From: Deltaproteobacteria bacterium RIFOXYD12_FULL_56_24
GTDB taxonomy: Bacteria; Desulfobacterota; Desulfobulbia; Desulfobulbales; Desulfurivibrionaceae
Length of the DNA: 48,824 nucleotides
Direction: 5' to 3'
Assembly (NCBI GenBank): GCA_001799285.1
Contig: MGTD01000033.1
Location: 1 to 48,824 of the forward strand
The position numbers were made by a program, and so were the translations under genes. Below, piece by piece: positions 27,364-35,520 of the stretch (position 1 is its first letter; each line of letters opens with the position of its first letter). A model generated the notes under the pieces. The model was given only the letters and a program-made list of their open reading frames with translations. It searched no databases and was not told the DNA's origin.

Positions 27364-28766
27364 ATTCCACCTTTGCCGCCGGCATTATCCTTGTGCAGAC
27401 CAAATTCTTTGCGGATGTAGTCAGGGTTGGTGTTGTCTGCTTCACTTAACTGTTCAATATTGACCACAGTGGTGGTGATAAAGACCAACAATTCGCGCTT
27501 GCTGTCTTCATGTTCGTTACTTTTGAATAGATGCCCCAGAATCGGAATATCGCCAAGACCAGGCACCTGATTGGAATAATTACTTTTGTTTTGCTTGAGA
27601 ATTCCGCCGATCACCACGGTAGTGCCGTTTTTTAGAAAAAGTCGGGTGTTGATCTCCTGCTTATTGATCAATGGCTGATCCCCGACTGTGCTGACTGTGT
27701 CCACGCTGTCGTTGGTGACATGGACCTTCAGGTTGACGAAGGCGTCCTGAATGACCCTGGGCGTAACCTTGAGGCTGAGGGTTGCTTCCCGAAATAAAGT
27801 GTTGCTCTGCACACCGGTGCCGGCAGTGGTGCTGCTTGTATAAGGAACCTCTTGGCCCTGCTTGATTATCGCCTCCTCGCCGTTCAGTACCAGAACGCTT
27901 GGAGCGGAAAGCAGGTCAGCAATGTTTTCGTCCTGCATGGCCTGGAGTTTGACATTGAGATCTAAATTATCCCGGAGAAAGCCAAAGGTGATATTGGTGG
28001 TAGGCGAAGTTGCGGACATTAGAGCTTCGGCCTTCAACGGATTGCGGGTAGACAGATTATCGTAATTCCAATCCACCCCCAAACGTCTTTTGGCTTCGTT
28101 ATTGACCGTGACTATTCTGGCCTCAATGTGAACCTGAGGTATTGGCCGATCAAGCTCGATCAGCAATTCTTCAAGACGTTGCAGGTTTTCTTTCCGATCT
28201 TTGAGCAGCAGGCAGGCGTCACGGGCGGTGACGGTGATGCTTCCGCCGGTGGCGGTGGAGACCAGAGGGCGAAGTTGTTCAATAAATTCACTTGCTTGAC
28301 CATAACGGGGACAGACCCGCACGGTCAGCAACTCCTGCTGCAGAGCCGCAGCCTCAGTCTTGTCCTTAACCTTGTCCTTTTCTACCAGAATAACATTATT
28401 CAATTGCCGGTAACGTAATTGCCGAGTCTCCATAATGAAATGAAAAACTTCATAAAAAGAGATATCTCTGACATCGAAGGAAATGGTATCGGTAATATCA
28501 GCGGCCACTACGATGTTGATCCCGGCCTGACGACCGATGGCCTGCAGAAGTTGATCCACCCGGAGTTCCTCTGCCCGCACGGTGGCCTTATGGGCCTTGA
28601 GCCGCTCGATCAAGGGCGGCGCCTCGCTTTCGCCGACGGTCGCGGAAACCGGGGGCTTAAGTTCTGTTGCTTCTGTCGGGTTTTCTGCCGCCGTACCAGG
28701 GTTTGCAACCGCCAACAACGTGGTCATGGTCAGGATAAAGGTCAGCAGGGTCAGCGGTCTGTTCAT
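27360..28766 (-). CDS. mshL: MSHA outer-membrane secretin MshL (PilQ/GspD family)
   Basis: A compact secretin of 468 residues from ATG 28766, which overlaps the mshK stop (ATGA). A signal peptide (LTFILTMTTLLAVANPGTAAE) precedes an N0/N1 region (GINIVVAADITDTISFDV) and the secretin beta-barrel domain with VPYTSSTTAGTG and the C-terminal QVPGLGDIPILGHLFKS motif. Unlike many PilQ proteins it lacks AMIN domains. It forms the outer-membrane gate for the pilus. A longer frame reaches 28859 but would lie inside mshK. Confidence 0.94.
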   Translation of the reverse strand: MNRPLTLLTFILTMTTLLAVANPGTAAENPTEATELKPPVSATVGESEAPPLIERLKAHKATVRAEELRVDQLLQAIGRQAGINIVVAADITDTISFDVRDISFYEVFHFIMETRQLRYRQLNNVILVEKDKVKDKTEAAALQQELLTVRVCPRYGQASEFIEQLRPLVSTATGGSITVTARDACLLLKDRKENLQRLEELLIELDRPIPQVHIEARIVTVNNEAKRRLGVDWNYDNLSTRNPLKAEALMSATSPTTNITFGFLRDNLDLNVKLQAMQDENIADLLSAPSVLVLNGEEAIIKQGQEVPYTSSTTAGTGVQSNTLFREATLSLKVTPRVIQDAFVNLKVHVTNDSVDTVSTVGDQPLINKQEINTRLFLKNGTTVVIGGILKQNKSNYSNQVPGLGDIPILGHLFKSNEHEDSKRELLVFITTTVVNIEQLSEADNTNPDYIRKEFGLHKDNAGGKGGM

Positions 28767-29317
28767 CGTCGGTCTGTTCCTCTGGTTTGGTTCCCGATCG
28801 GGCCTTGGCTGGGCAATACTTTTGGGGCGGACGGCAGGCCGGAACCTGGTTCCAGCCACAAGGTATGATAAGCGCCATCGAATTCGAAGACCACTTTTTC
28901 TATCATGATCTCTAAAATGGTAGCCTGCCTTCGCCGCTCACCTGCCGGCAGGATTTTATCTCCTACCCCGGTGGTCTTGCCGTTAATGACCGCCAAAGCC
29001 TGGTGGGGCTCCCAGATAATGGCGTTTAAGGTCAGGCCTGCGGCAATGGCGGCTTTGATCGGGGGATCACGTTCCCGAAATTCAGCGATTTGTTTCTGCG
29101 ACCAATTAAAAGGATCGCGCGAGGGTGGCGCGTTTTTTTTCTGGTCGGCGGTTATCGGGCGGAGACGGAGCACCTTGGCTGGCAGAGCATCGGCCGCGGC
29201 CACTATAACGAAAAAGGCGCTAACCATCAGCAAGCTCAGCAACCAAATGAACGCTGTTCTTCGAACCTTCGCCGATCCAACCTGCTCGGGGCCCTTAATC
29301 CTGAAACGCGGTTTCAT
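28763..29317 (-). CDS. mshK: MSHA biogenesis protein MshK (PilP/GspB-like)
   Basis: 184 residues with one N-terminal membrane anchor (about 22-43, FIWLLSLLMVSAFFVIVAAA) and a periplasmic domain with RDPFNWSQKQIAEF and a C-terminal AIIWEPHQALAVINGKTTGVGDKI. This is the HR/GspB-like fold that joins the alignment subcomplex to the secretin. ATG 29317 overlaps mshJ (ATGA). Sequence identity of this family is low; the name rests on position and architecture. Confidence 0.82.
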   Translation of the reverse strand: MKPRFRIKGPEQVGSAKVRRTAFIWLLSLLMVSAFFVIVAAADALPAKVLRLRPITADQKKNAPPSRDPFNWSQKQIAEFRERDPPIKAAIAAGLTLNAIIWEPHQALAVINGKTTGVGDKILPAGERRRQATILEIMIEKVVFEFDGAYHTLWLEPGSGLPSAPKVLPSQGPIGNQTRGTDRR

Positions 29318-29985
29318 TTTGCCTCCCGTAATTCCGGAGTAACCCGGCCTACTGTCAGGCTGTAGGTGATTTTTCCTGCTTTTTCGTAACCCTCCACCGG
29401 CACCAGTTCAAGAGCCAGATCATCTATAATGCCGACCTCCGGTCGTTCTTCAAGATAACGCAAATAGGAGAGAAGTTCCGGAAAGGCTGCAACCCCGGTC
29501 AGTCTGATCGGGTGGACGATGAAATCTTCTCGGATCTGAGGATCGAGATAGTTTAATTTTTTGAAACGTCCCTCCAGAGAAACCGGCGCCGTGGAATCCA
29601 GGGTCATGATCAACCGGGTGAAGAGCTCTTCATCGCCCAACCCCCGCCACTGTTCGTTCAAAAAATTCTTTTTAAGTTCCAGAACCGCTTTTTCCTCTTG
29701 GATCTGCATGATTTCTTGGTTTAATTTCCGGCGGCCGGCATCCAGTATCGGGGTAATTTCTCCGGCGGCGGTGCTGCGCAGTTGCTGCAGGGTGGCAAGC
29801 TGTTTATGGATTTTTCGCTGTTGTGGCTCCAGCAACAAGCTGTGGACACCATAAGCCACAGCCAGGCAGACTAACAATCCCAGGCCAAGTTGGCGGAGTT
29901 CGGCCAAGAGAGATGGATCATTCTGGAGCTTGGAAAATAACTGCCGCAGCTGTTCCAGGCTTTGCTTGAGATCAAAAGCTGGCAT
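29314..29985 (-). CDS. mshJ: MSHA biogenesis protein MshJ (PilO-like)
   Basis: A 223-residue bitopic protein: cytoplasmic start, one transmembrane segment (LGLGLLVCLAVAYGVHSLLL, about 31-50), a coiled coil with Q/E/L heptads (about 60-115) and a C-terminal ferredoxin-like domain (RLTGVAAFPELLSYLRYLEERPEVGIIDDLALELVPV). Together with the PilN-like and MshK proteins it forms the inner-membrane alignment complex. 14 nt after the PilN-like gene. Confidence 0.85.
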   Translation of the reverse strand: MPAFDLKQSLEQLRQLFSKLQNDPSLLAELRQLGLGLLVCLAVAYGVHSLLLEPQQRKIHKQLATLQQLRSTAAGEITPILDAGRRKLNQEIMQIQEEKAVLELKKNFLNEQWRGLGDEELFTRLIMTLDSTAPVSLEGRFKKLNYLDPQIREDFIVHPIRLTGVAAFPELLSYLRYLEERPEVGIIDDLALELVPVEGYEKAGKITYSLTVGRVTPELREAK

Positions 29986-29999
29986 CCGTCTCCTCAGGT

Positions 30000-30578
30000 T
30001 TATGTTTGCGGCCGCTGGTCAGAGCGCAGTTGAAAAGTGATGGCAAAGCGAAAGGGGCTGTCGTTCGCTTCGCTGGTCCGGTCAATCTCTTTGATCAACA
30101 CGGAGGTGAAACGTTTGTTCCGGCGCAGTTTGTCGGCCAACTGCGGCAAATCAGGATAATGCAAGGCCAGGCCTTCAATGCTGCCGCCATCCCGGTTAAT
30201 GGCGATTTTTTCAGCGCGCAAAGACGACGGCATGACCTGACCGACCTCCGCCAGGATATCAGAGAAATCCGTTTTCAGAAAAAGATGCCCGGCCAGGCGG
30301 TCGGCCTGATCGGCGGTCAGGGTCACTTGCTTGCGCAGCGTTTCAATCTGGTTGGTCAACTGCTGAACGGAACTCTGCAATTCCTCGCTTTTTCCGGCCG
30401 CGCTCTCCAGAGAGGTAATTTCCTTTGCCAGCAAGGCGCTGCGCCGTTGCAGCCACCAGTATTCTCCCGAGAACAGAGTGGCGATAAGCAGCAGGGCAAC
30501 AGCCAACAACAGCGGCATGAGCCTGCGCAGGCGGGCGGTAGCGGAAACGCCGGGGACCAGATTGATACGTTGCAGCAT
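30000..30578 (-). CDS. PilN-like assembly protein of the MSHA locus
   Basis: A 192-residue protein with the PilN signature near the start (MLQRINLVPG), one transmembrane segment (about 20-44, LMPLLLAVALLLIATLFSG), a coiled coil (about 48-92) and a periplasmic ferredoxin-like domain (SIEGLALHYPDLPQLADKL). In Vibrio this role is filled by the C-terminal part of MshI/MshI2. AAGGATAAAACT precedes the ATG. MITE A2 now sits between it and mshI. Confidence 0.85.
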   Translation of the reverse strand: MLQRINLVPGVSATARLRRLMPLLLAVALLLIATLFSGEYWWLQRRSALLAKEITSLESAAGKSEELQSSVQQLTNQIETLRKQVTLTADQADRLAGHLFLKTDFSDILAEVGQVMPSSLRAEKIAINRDGGSIEGLALHYPDLPQLADKLRRNKRFTSVLIKEIDRTSEANDSPFRFAITFQLRSDQRPQT

Positions 30579-30598
30579 AGTTTTATCCTTGTCTCCGC

Positions 30599-30751
30599 GT
30601 AACTATCCAGCTCAAGGCCGGAAACGAACAAAAACAACCCAAACCGTAACTATTCAGCAGTGCCGTAGCTGCTAGGCAGAAGCCTGCGAAGTGTGCTGGT
30701 GCCCATGAGCAGGCTGATAACAACGCAGATGCGGTGCTGCTGGATAGTTAC
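30599..30751 (-). mobile_element. MITE family A, copy A2 (153 bp, empty of R)
   Basis: Starts GTAACTATCCAGC, ends GCTGGATAGTTAC, and is flanked on both sides by the perfect 8-bp direct repeat GTCTCCGC (30591-30598, 30752-30759). The youngest-looking copy and the reference for the R-free state. It separates mshI from the PilN-like gene. Without it the stop and the next ATG would be about 20 nt apart. Confidence 0.93.
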
Positions 30752-30758
30752 GTCTCCG

Positions 30759-31949
30759 CTACCTTATCCCTGCCCCAAGAGCAAGAGCCCGCAACAGGGA
30801 GGGGAACGACTCGGAATCCGGATCATTCTCGCCGGCAAGCGGCAACAGGTCCAGACCGAGAAACTCAATGTTGTCGGACTTCAGTTCCTGCCTGAGACCA
30901 TCACTACTGCCAAGATAAATCTGGTTGATCGGGCGTCCTTTCATTACCGAGACATAATAATCTCGAGTACGCATGATTTCGAGCACTACCTGCCGACAAT
31001 AGTTCCTGCGGCAATCCTCGGCGGTAGAAGCTATCTTGGGAGGAGGGGCAGAAGCTAGCGGGATGTCATTGCTGCTGCCGCCTGGATTTAAAATATCCCA
31101 GCCGGCCATGAGCAACTCTGCATCGTCATCGCTTGCCCAGCCATGAGCATCAACAGCTGTCTGATCCGCAGCAGGTGTGAAATCCCCAACTATCGATTCC
31201 ATGGACAGATCTGGTTCCAGGAGGTCCGTCAACGTTGTTTCGACCTCGGCCGCCAGGGGGGTGCTGTCTGCCTGCACGATTTCAGTTTGTTCAGCCACTG
31301 TTTGCTCTAAGGCCGTTTTTTCCGTTGCCGGAGGCGGCTGGGCAACCTTAATGGTCCGGACCAGGGCCAGCCGGTTATGGTCATAAACGGCCAGCGAAAT
31401 ATGATTCTGCCAGATCAGAATGATGAGGCTGGCATGATCGGCGGACAGCCGCTGCTCCTTTTCCAGAAGGGCACAGGCGGCAAAAACGTCGGCTTCCAGA
31501 TATTTAATTTCCAGACGCCCGCTGGGCAAAGAGGCCTTAATTTTCTCGAAGTCCTTGGCAGGGTAAAGATAGACCATGAGTTGCAAACTATCCCGGAGAC
31601 GCTCAGTAATCTGCCAGTCATAAATGTAGTCGCTGATCGGTAGCGGCACCAACTTGGCCAATTGATAGGGAAGGGCTTGGGCTATGGCGCCGTCTGGAAT
31701 GGCAGGCAGAGAAACGGACACGGTCTCAAAAAAATGCAGTGGCAGAACCACGGCCAGGCTGCCCCGCAGAGAGCCTGCGGTGGTCAGGAGTCTGGGCAGA
31801 GAGACATCGGCGATAGGAGGGGTGTCGGTCCTGCCCAGCACTTCCAGGGGCGAAATAGGACTGCCGGGCTGAACAACCTCCAAAAGCAGCGATAACTGAT
31901 CGTTGCCGGTGAACACAAACAGCCGATTTTTTAGCGAACGTCCTAACAT
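30759..31949 (-). CDS. mshI: MshI-like actin-fold assembly protein (PilM/GspL-like)
   Basis: A 396-residue protein without membrane segments. The N-terminal half has the divergent actin-like fold of MshI/GspL (DGAIAQALPYQLAKLVPLPISDYIYDWQI; ASLIILIWQNHISLAVYDHNRL). A low-complexity acidic linker (about 210-300) separates it from a final conserved block (SAPPPKIASTAEDCRRNYCRQVVLEI...QIYLGSSDG). It recruits the PilN/PilO pair on the cytoplasmic side. The ATG is preceded by AGAGG. MITE B1 is inserted just before it. Confidence 0.83.
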   Translation of the reverse strand: MLGRSLKNRLFVFTGNDQLSLLLEVVQPGSPISPLEVLGRTDTPPIADVSLPRLLTTAGSLRGSLAVVLPLHFFETVSVSLPAIPDGAIAQALPYQLAKLVPLPISDYIYDWQITERLRDSLQLMVYLYPAKDFEKIKASLPSGRLEIKYLEADVFAACALLEKEQRLSADHASLIILIWQNHISLAVYDHNRLALVRTIKVAQPPPATEKTALEQTVAEQTEIVQADSTPLAAEVETTLTDLLEPDLSMESIVGDFTPAADQTAVDAHGWASDDDAELLMAGWDILNPGGSSNDIPLASAPPPKIASTAEDCRRNYCRQVVLEIMRTRDYYVSVMKGRPINQIYLGSSDGLRQELKSDNIEFLGLDLLPLAGENDPDSESFPSLLRALALGAGIR

Positions 31950-31971
31950 ATGTCCTCTGTGCTCATAACTC

Positions 31972-32152
31972 GTAACAGATCACGGGATGAATGCCCCGGG
32001 AGTCAAATAACCACGGAATGAGCGGCCACAGGGTGCCGCAGGTTGCGGCAAGCGGGACGGCGATGCGTACTTTTGTACGTGAGCCGGGCCGATCGCCGCT
32101 GTCAATCGTCGGCAGAAGTGCCGACAACATGTGGTGCCCAGTGACTGCTTAT
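31972..32152 (-). mobile_element. MITE family B, copy B1 (181 bp) at the mshN stop codon
   Basis: GTAACAGATCACGG at one end and a degraded GACTGCTTAT at the other. The core is shared with B2 (CCACAGGGTGCCGCAGGTTGCG; GGACGGCGATGCGTAC; TTGTACGTGAGCCGG). Flanked by CATAACTC and CATAACTT (7 of 8). B1 has an extra part around 32103-32128. The mshN stop TGA is formed by TG of the target plus the first base of the element. Confidence 0.88.
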
Positions 32153-32958
32153 CATAACTTGTCCAATCCGCGACCAGCAAGGTTCTCCAGATTGTAGCGT
32201 AAATCAGGATGATTCGGGGCCATGGCGTGAGCTTCCTTGAAAATCCGCACCGCTGGGGCAAAAAGGCCGAGTTCGCTCAGGGTAACTCCCATATTGATTA
32301 ATGGTTCCACCGCCATGGGGTCGGCCAGGCGGGCCAGGTCAAAGTAATAAAGGCCGCGCCAGAGGTCGTTGTCGGCAACCAGTTCTACCCCCCGATTGTT
32401 CAACTCGGCCATGTTGCGGGGGATAACGGCTGGGGCCGGTTCTTTGGGGGCACTGGCTGGAGGTTTAGTCGATGTCTCCTCCGGCAGAACGGGTTTGGGC
32501 AGGGCTGGTGTCGGGATAAGCGCAACTGGGCCATCCTTTGCCATCCGCCGGCCACTATTTGAACTTATGGTCGGCATAGTGCCGGGAAAAACATACCAAG
32601 AAATCGTCGCCAACAAACTAATGGCGAACGTCAGACGGATGATCAGTGCCGAGCGGCGGCTTTTTTCTGCCGGCTGCTGGGTTTTTCCTTTACCCCACAA
32701 CCTTCTTGGTGGGGGCATGGGCAGTGGTGAAGCGAGGTCTTTGTCTGTCTGGTCACGCGGCGCGACGACGATTTTGCTTGCCTCGTCCTCTGCCGAGGCG
32801 ACAGCTTCTTTTGCGATGTCTGTGGGGGAAGCGACGGTATTGGCGGCTTCGTTCTGTGGCGATATGAGCGTTTCTCTTATTTCGTCAGGCTGCGAGATAA
32901 CGGCATTGCCTGCTTCATTATGACGAATTCGCTCAATGGCGTCAAAAAGCTTGCTCAC
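32152..32958 (-). CDS. mshN: MshN-like TPR protein with internal 11-residue repeats
   Basis: A 268-residue protein from GTG 32958. A single membrane anchor (about 104-125, ALIIRLTFAISLLATISWYVF) separates an unusual cytoplasmic N-terminus from a Pro/Ala-rich linker and two or three TPR units (AELNNRGVELVADNDLWRGLYYFDLARLADPMAVEPLINMGVTLSELGLFAPAVRIFKEAHAMAPNHPDLRYNL). Residues about 20-76 contain five 11-residue repeats of the type V-A-S-P-x-D-E-x-x-x-x. TPRs probably dock to other pilus components. Orthology to MshN rests on the anchor-plus-TPR layout and locus. Confidence 0.78.
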   Translation of the reverse strand: MSKLFDAIERIRHNEAGNAVISQPDEIRETLISPQNEAANTVASPTDIAKEAVASAEDEASKIVVAPRDQTDKDLASPLPMPPPRRLWGKGKTQQPAEKSRRSALIIRLTFAISLLATISWYVFPGTMPTISSNSGRRMAKDGPVALIPTPALPKPVLPEETSTKPPASAPKEPAPAVIPRNMAELNNRGVELVADNDLWRGLYYFDLARLADPMAVEPLINMGVTLSELGLFAPAVRIFKEAHAMAPNHPDLRYNLENLAGRGLDKL

Positions 32959-33115
32959 GACCCTTAGCGCCCCTTTCCGATTAGTACCTTGGTAAGCTGT
33001 GCTTGAATTAGTCTCACAACCTCGACAAATATGCTATATATTTAATATATTTTTCTTTTACAAGATTTTTCCTGACGTGCTTCTAAAGTAAGTCAATTGC
33101 TGAGAGCTGTATTTT

Positions 33116-33502
33116 TTAATTGAGGTCCAGCAGATATTTCGCTTCCACGGTGCGGCTGACTTCCGTTGCATGGTCGGCCCGCACCCGGATAATGGCCGGG
33201 GTGCCTGCCGCCACAAAGGTATCGGCCTCAATATGGGTGCTGATATTTTCCACTGACGGTACGGGGGGGGCACTTAAGCCGCCGCCTCCGTCACGATAGA
33301 GGATATTGAGACTGACGACGGATTCTGCGCTGTGCAAGGCCTGCGCCCAGAGATAATCCTCAGCCGAAACAGCTTGGGTGGTGGTGGTGTAACGGGCAAT
33401 TAGCAACCCAAAAACCGCCATAATGACGATGGCGAACAAGGCGATAACCAAGGCAAAGCCTCGCTCAGCGGATTGTTTGCAGCTGCTTGGCTCAGGGCAC
33501 AT
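33116..33502 (-). CDS. mshP: MshP-like minor prepilin-like protein
   Basis: A 128-residue protein from ATG 33502, overlapping the mshO stop by 11 nt. The leader MCPEPSSCKQSAERG precedes FALVIALFAIVIMAVFGLLIARY, which resembles the PilX/MshP N-terminal helix. It lacks the Glu+5 of true pilins and has A instead. The remainder is beta-rich (VENISTHIEADTFVAAGTPAIIRVRADHATE). Likely part of the priming pilin complex. A longer start at 33553 would lie wholly inside mshO. Confidence 0.8.
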   Translation of the reverse strand: MCPEPSSCKQSAERGFALVIALFAIVIMAVFGLLIARYTTTTQAVSAEDYLWAQALHSAESVVSLNILYRDGGGGLSAPPVPSVENISTHIEADTFVAAGTPAIIRVRADHATEVSRTVEAKYLLDLN

Positions 33503-34322
33503 TTCTGATCTTGATCTCCTTGTGAAAGTTAACCACCTCCCCGTCTCGATCAATGGCGAAATGCACTACCACAATGGAGCTGCGGGTAGAGGTTCCTGGA
33601 AAATAGAAAAAATAGCCATTAGGATCACTTGGCACCACATGATCAACCAAGGGAAACCGACCAGCAAACGCCCCCAGGGCTCCGCCAGGGTTCACGGTGG
33701 CTGTTTCCCGGAAAATTCTTCCCCCGCTGACCACAAAGCGAACCGCCTGCGGCCGCACGACAAAATAGCGTTGATACGGAGATACCCGATCTATGGCCCG
33801 GTTAAGGGTCATGACCCTTGTAGTCCCATCAACTGAGGTTACTCGATAAAGACTGTTACCAGCCGCAGTTGCGAAGGCATCCCAGCTGGTATTGTAGATC
33901 GATACAATGGCCTGAGCTGCTAACATGCCGGATATATCCTTTAGCGTTGTTTGCCCGCTGGGATGTTCTTCCTCATACCGGCCGGATACCCCGGCCATGG
34001 CAGATTCGTTGATTACCCCAAAGGAGATAGCATTACTATTCCCGCTCTCTACGGAAGAAACATCGACCGCATTGGGGACTGCTCCTTGCAGTTCTCGCTC
34101 CAGGCGGGTTAATGCCAAACGTCCTTCCTCATACATTTCAATCCGATTGCCGGTTTCTTTAAAGCCTTTAAACGCCTGGGAGATGAATTCCGCTCCCATA
34201 CTGCCCAAAACACCCAGGATCACGATAACGATGATCAGCTCTAACATGGTGAAGCCGCAGGGGCAAGATGCCAGACTGAGACAAGGAAAGTCCCGGTGGG
34301 TATTTTTATTCGTATTTGTCAT
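33492..34322 (-). CDS. mshO: MshO-like minor prepilin
   Basis: A 276-residue protein; ATG 34322 overlaps the mshD stop (ATGA), and a second ATG at 34331 is possible. Leader ending SCPCG, then FTMLELIIVIVILGVLGSMGAEF with Glu+5. The large C-terminal domain contains ERELQGAVPNAV and IYNTSWDAFATAAGNSLYRV, which suit a GspJ/PilW-type minor pilin. Expected in the pilus tip or priming complex. Confidence 0.87.
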   Translation of the reverse strand: MTNTNKNTHRDFPCLSLASCPCGFTMLELIIVIVILGVLGSMGAEFISQAFKGFKETGNRIEMYEEGRLALTRLERELQGAVPNAVDVSSVESGNSNAISFGVINESAMAGVSGRYEEEHPSGQTTLKDISGMLAAQAIVSIYNTSWDAFATAAGNSLYRVTSVDGTTRVMTLNRAIDRVSPYQRYFVVRPQAVRFVVSGGRIFRETATVNPGGALGAFAGRFPLVDHVVPSDPNGYFFYFPGTSTRSSIVVVHFAIDRDGEVVNFHKEIKIRNVP

Positions 34323-34939
34323 ATATTGCATACCACTGAAACCAGGCGCAGGGTCTCGTTGGTGGGAGTTGTGACGGTAACTACGATAAGTTTGCTGTCC
34401 GTGGTGCTGCCGGTTACACAGGTGGTTGCGTGAGTGATGGGGTTGCTGGTGCTGGCTATATAGCAGACTTGTACCTGGCGGCTGTATCCCGTCATCGTAA
34501 AACTATCTTCGTTTTGATCATAAAAAACATCAGTCTCTGAATGGGCGGCATAGTCGTCAACGGCCGCATAATTTCCGCGAGTTGCCTCCGTATCCAAGCC
34601 CACTATCGGAGAGGTTGCCACTTCCGTGCCACGTGAACTCTCTGCGGTGTTTATCGGGCCACCACCCACCGGGGAGTTGTTATCCCACTTCTTGCTTAAA
34701 ATTTCATCCATCAGCCCCTGGCCCAGGGCGATGCCCCGCTGGCGGATAACCGGATCGGGACTATGGGCGATGGACTGGTAAAAGGGGATGAACATGATAG
34801 ATACGCTACCGAGAATGACGATGGCCAGCACCAGTTCGATAAGGGTGAAGCCGGTCTGGCCCTGCTTGGGTGGGTGGGCGAATTTGCCAAAGACCACAAC
34901 TTTCTTGGCCAGGGATTTTTTGAGGCCTCTCACGAGCAT
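34319..34939 (-). CDS. mshD: MshD-like minor prepilin
   Basis: A 206-residue protein from ATG 34939 (AGGGA site), overlapping the mshC stop by 10 nt. The leader ends PKQGQTG, followed by FTLIELVLAIVILGSVSIMFIPFYQSI with Glu+5. The conserved ALGQGLMDEILSKKWD is typical of MshD/PilV-like minor pilins. Ends with C-terminal beta strands. A TTG start at 34969 would also work but has no ribosome site. Confidence 0.88.
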   Translation of the reverse strand: MLVRGLKKSLAKKVVVFGKFAHPPKQGQTGFTLIELVLAIVILGSVSIMFIPFYQSIAHSPDPVIRQRGIALGQGLMDEILSKKWDNNSPVGGGPINTAESSRGTEVATSPIVGLDTEATRGNYAAVDDYAAHSETDVFYDQNEDSFTMTGYSRQVQVCYIASTSNPITHATTCVTGSTTDSKLIVVTVTTPTNETLRLVSVVCNI

Positions 34940-35520
34940 GAATTCCCTATGTAGCCGGTTTGCGGACAAACTACCAGAGGGGTGCCACCACCGTCTACGG
35001 TTATGGTGAAGGTGGCTATCGGGTTAGCCGTCAAGGCTTGACAGGTAGAGGCATCAATCGGCTCTCCCAGACCGTTGAACCAGATTGCCCCGGCGCTAAG
35101 GCTTGCTGAAGCAGCATTATTTAGATTGCGGTTACGGTACTCGATCTCTGCGCATTCATCCGCTGCCGTACAACCAGCCCCCTGACGTTTCACCGTGTAC
35201 TGATTGGTAACCACCTCTATGCCCCATGGTTTTTTGACGCAAGTCTCATCAAACCCTCTGGTCATCGCCTTGTGCTGGGCGTAGCGTACCGCCCGCTTAA
35301 ACTCCTCGACCGCGGCTGCTTCTTTTAACCCGCTGGGCCATTTGAACGCCACCGTAATCCCCAGGACCCCGAGAATGACAATGACCATGATCAGTTCGAC
35401 CATGGTAAAACCTCCCCTTATATAATCGTGGGGAAAAGGTTTATAGCCAAAGGGCATAAGTTTTGTTTGAGCAGGCAAGCTGCTCAACTCAGCTTTATTT
35501 TGCTGGCTTGCGATCCTCAC
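34930..35520 (-). CDS. mshC: MshC-like minor prepilin with R element in the leader
   Basis: A 196-residue prepilin from GTG 35520, overlapping the mshQ stop (GTGA), with GGGAG 8 nt upstream. Leader of 37 residues, cut after G37: then FTMVELIMVIVILGVLGITVAF with Glu+5. The GspH-like C-terminal domain contains FKRAVRYAQHKAMTRGF and several Cys. Residues 9-26 of the leader come from the 54-bp R element (35443-35496). Leaving them out in frame gives a 19-residue leader of normal length. The removable leader may explain why the insertion was tolerated. Confidence 0.87.
   Translation of the reverse strand: MRIASQQNKAELSSLPAQTKLMPFGYKPFPHDYIRGGFTMVELIMVIVILGVLGITVAFKWPSGLKEAAAVEEFKRAVRYAQHKAMTRGFDETCVKKPWGIEVVTNQYTVKRQGAGCTAADECAEIEYRNRNLNNAASASLSAGAIWFNGLGEPIDASTCQALTANPIATFTITVDGGGTPLVVCPQTGYIGNSCS
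35443..35496 (-). repeat. R element, copy R2 (in frame in the mshC leader)
   Basis: 54 bp with hairpin GAGCAG/CTGCTC; on the minus strand it reads AAAGCTGAGTTG ... ACTTATGCCCTTTGGCTAT. It adds 18 codons with no stop, starting 21 nt after the mshQ stop codon. Confidence 0.85.
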
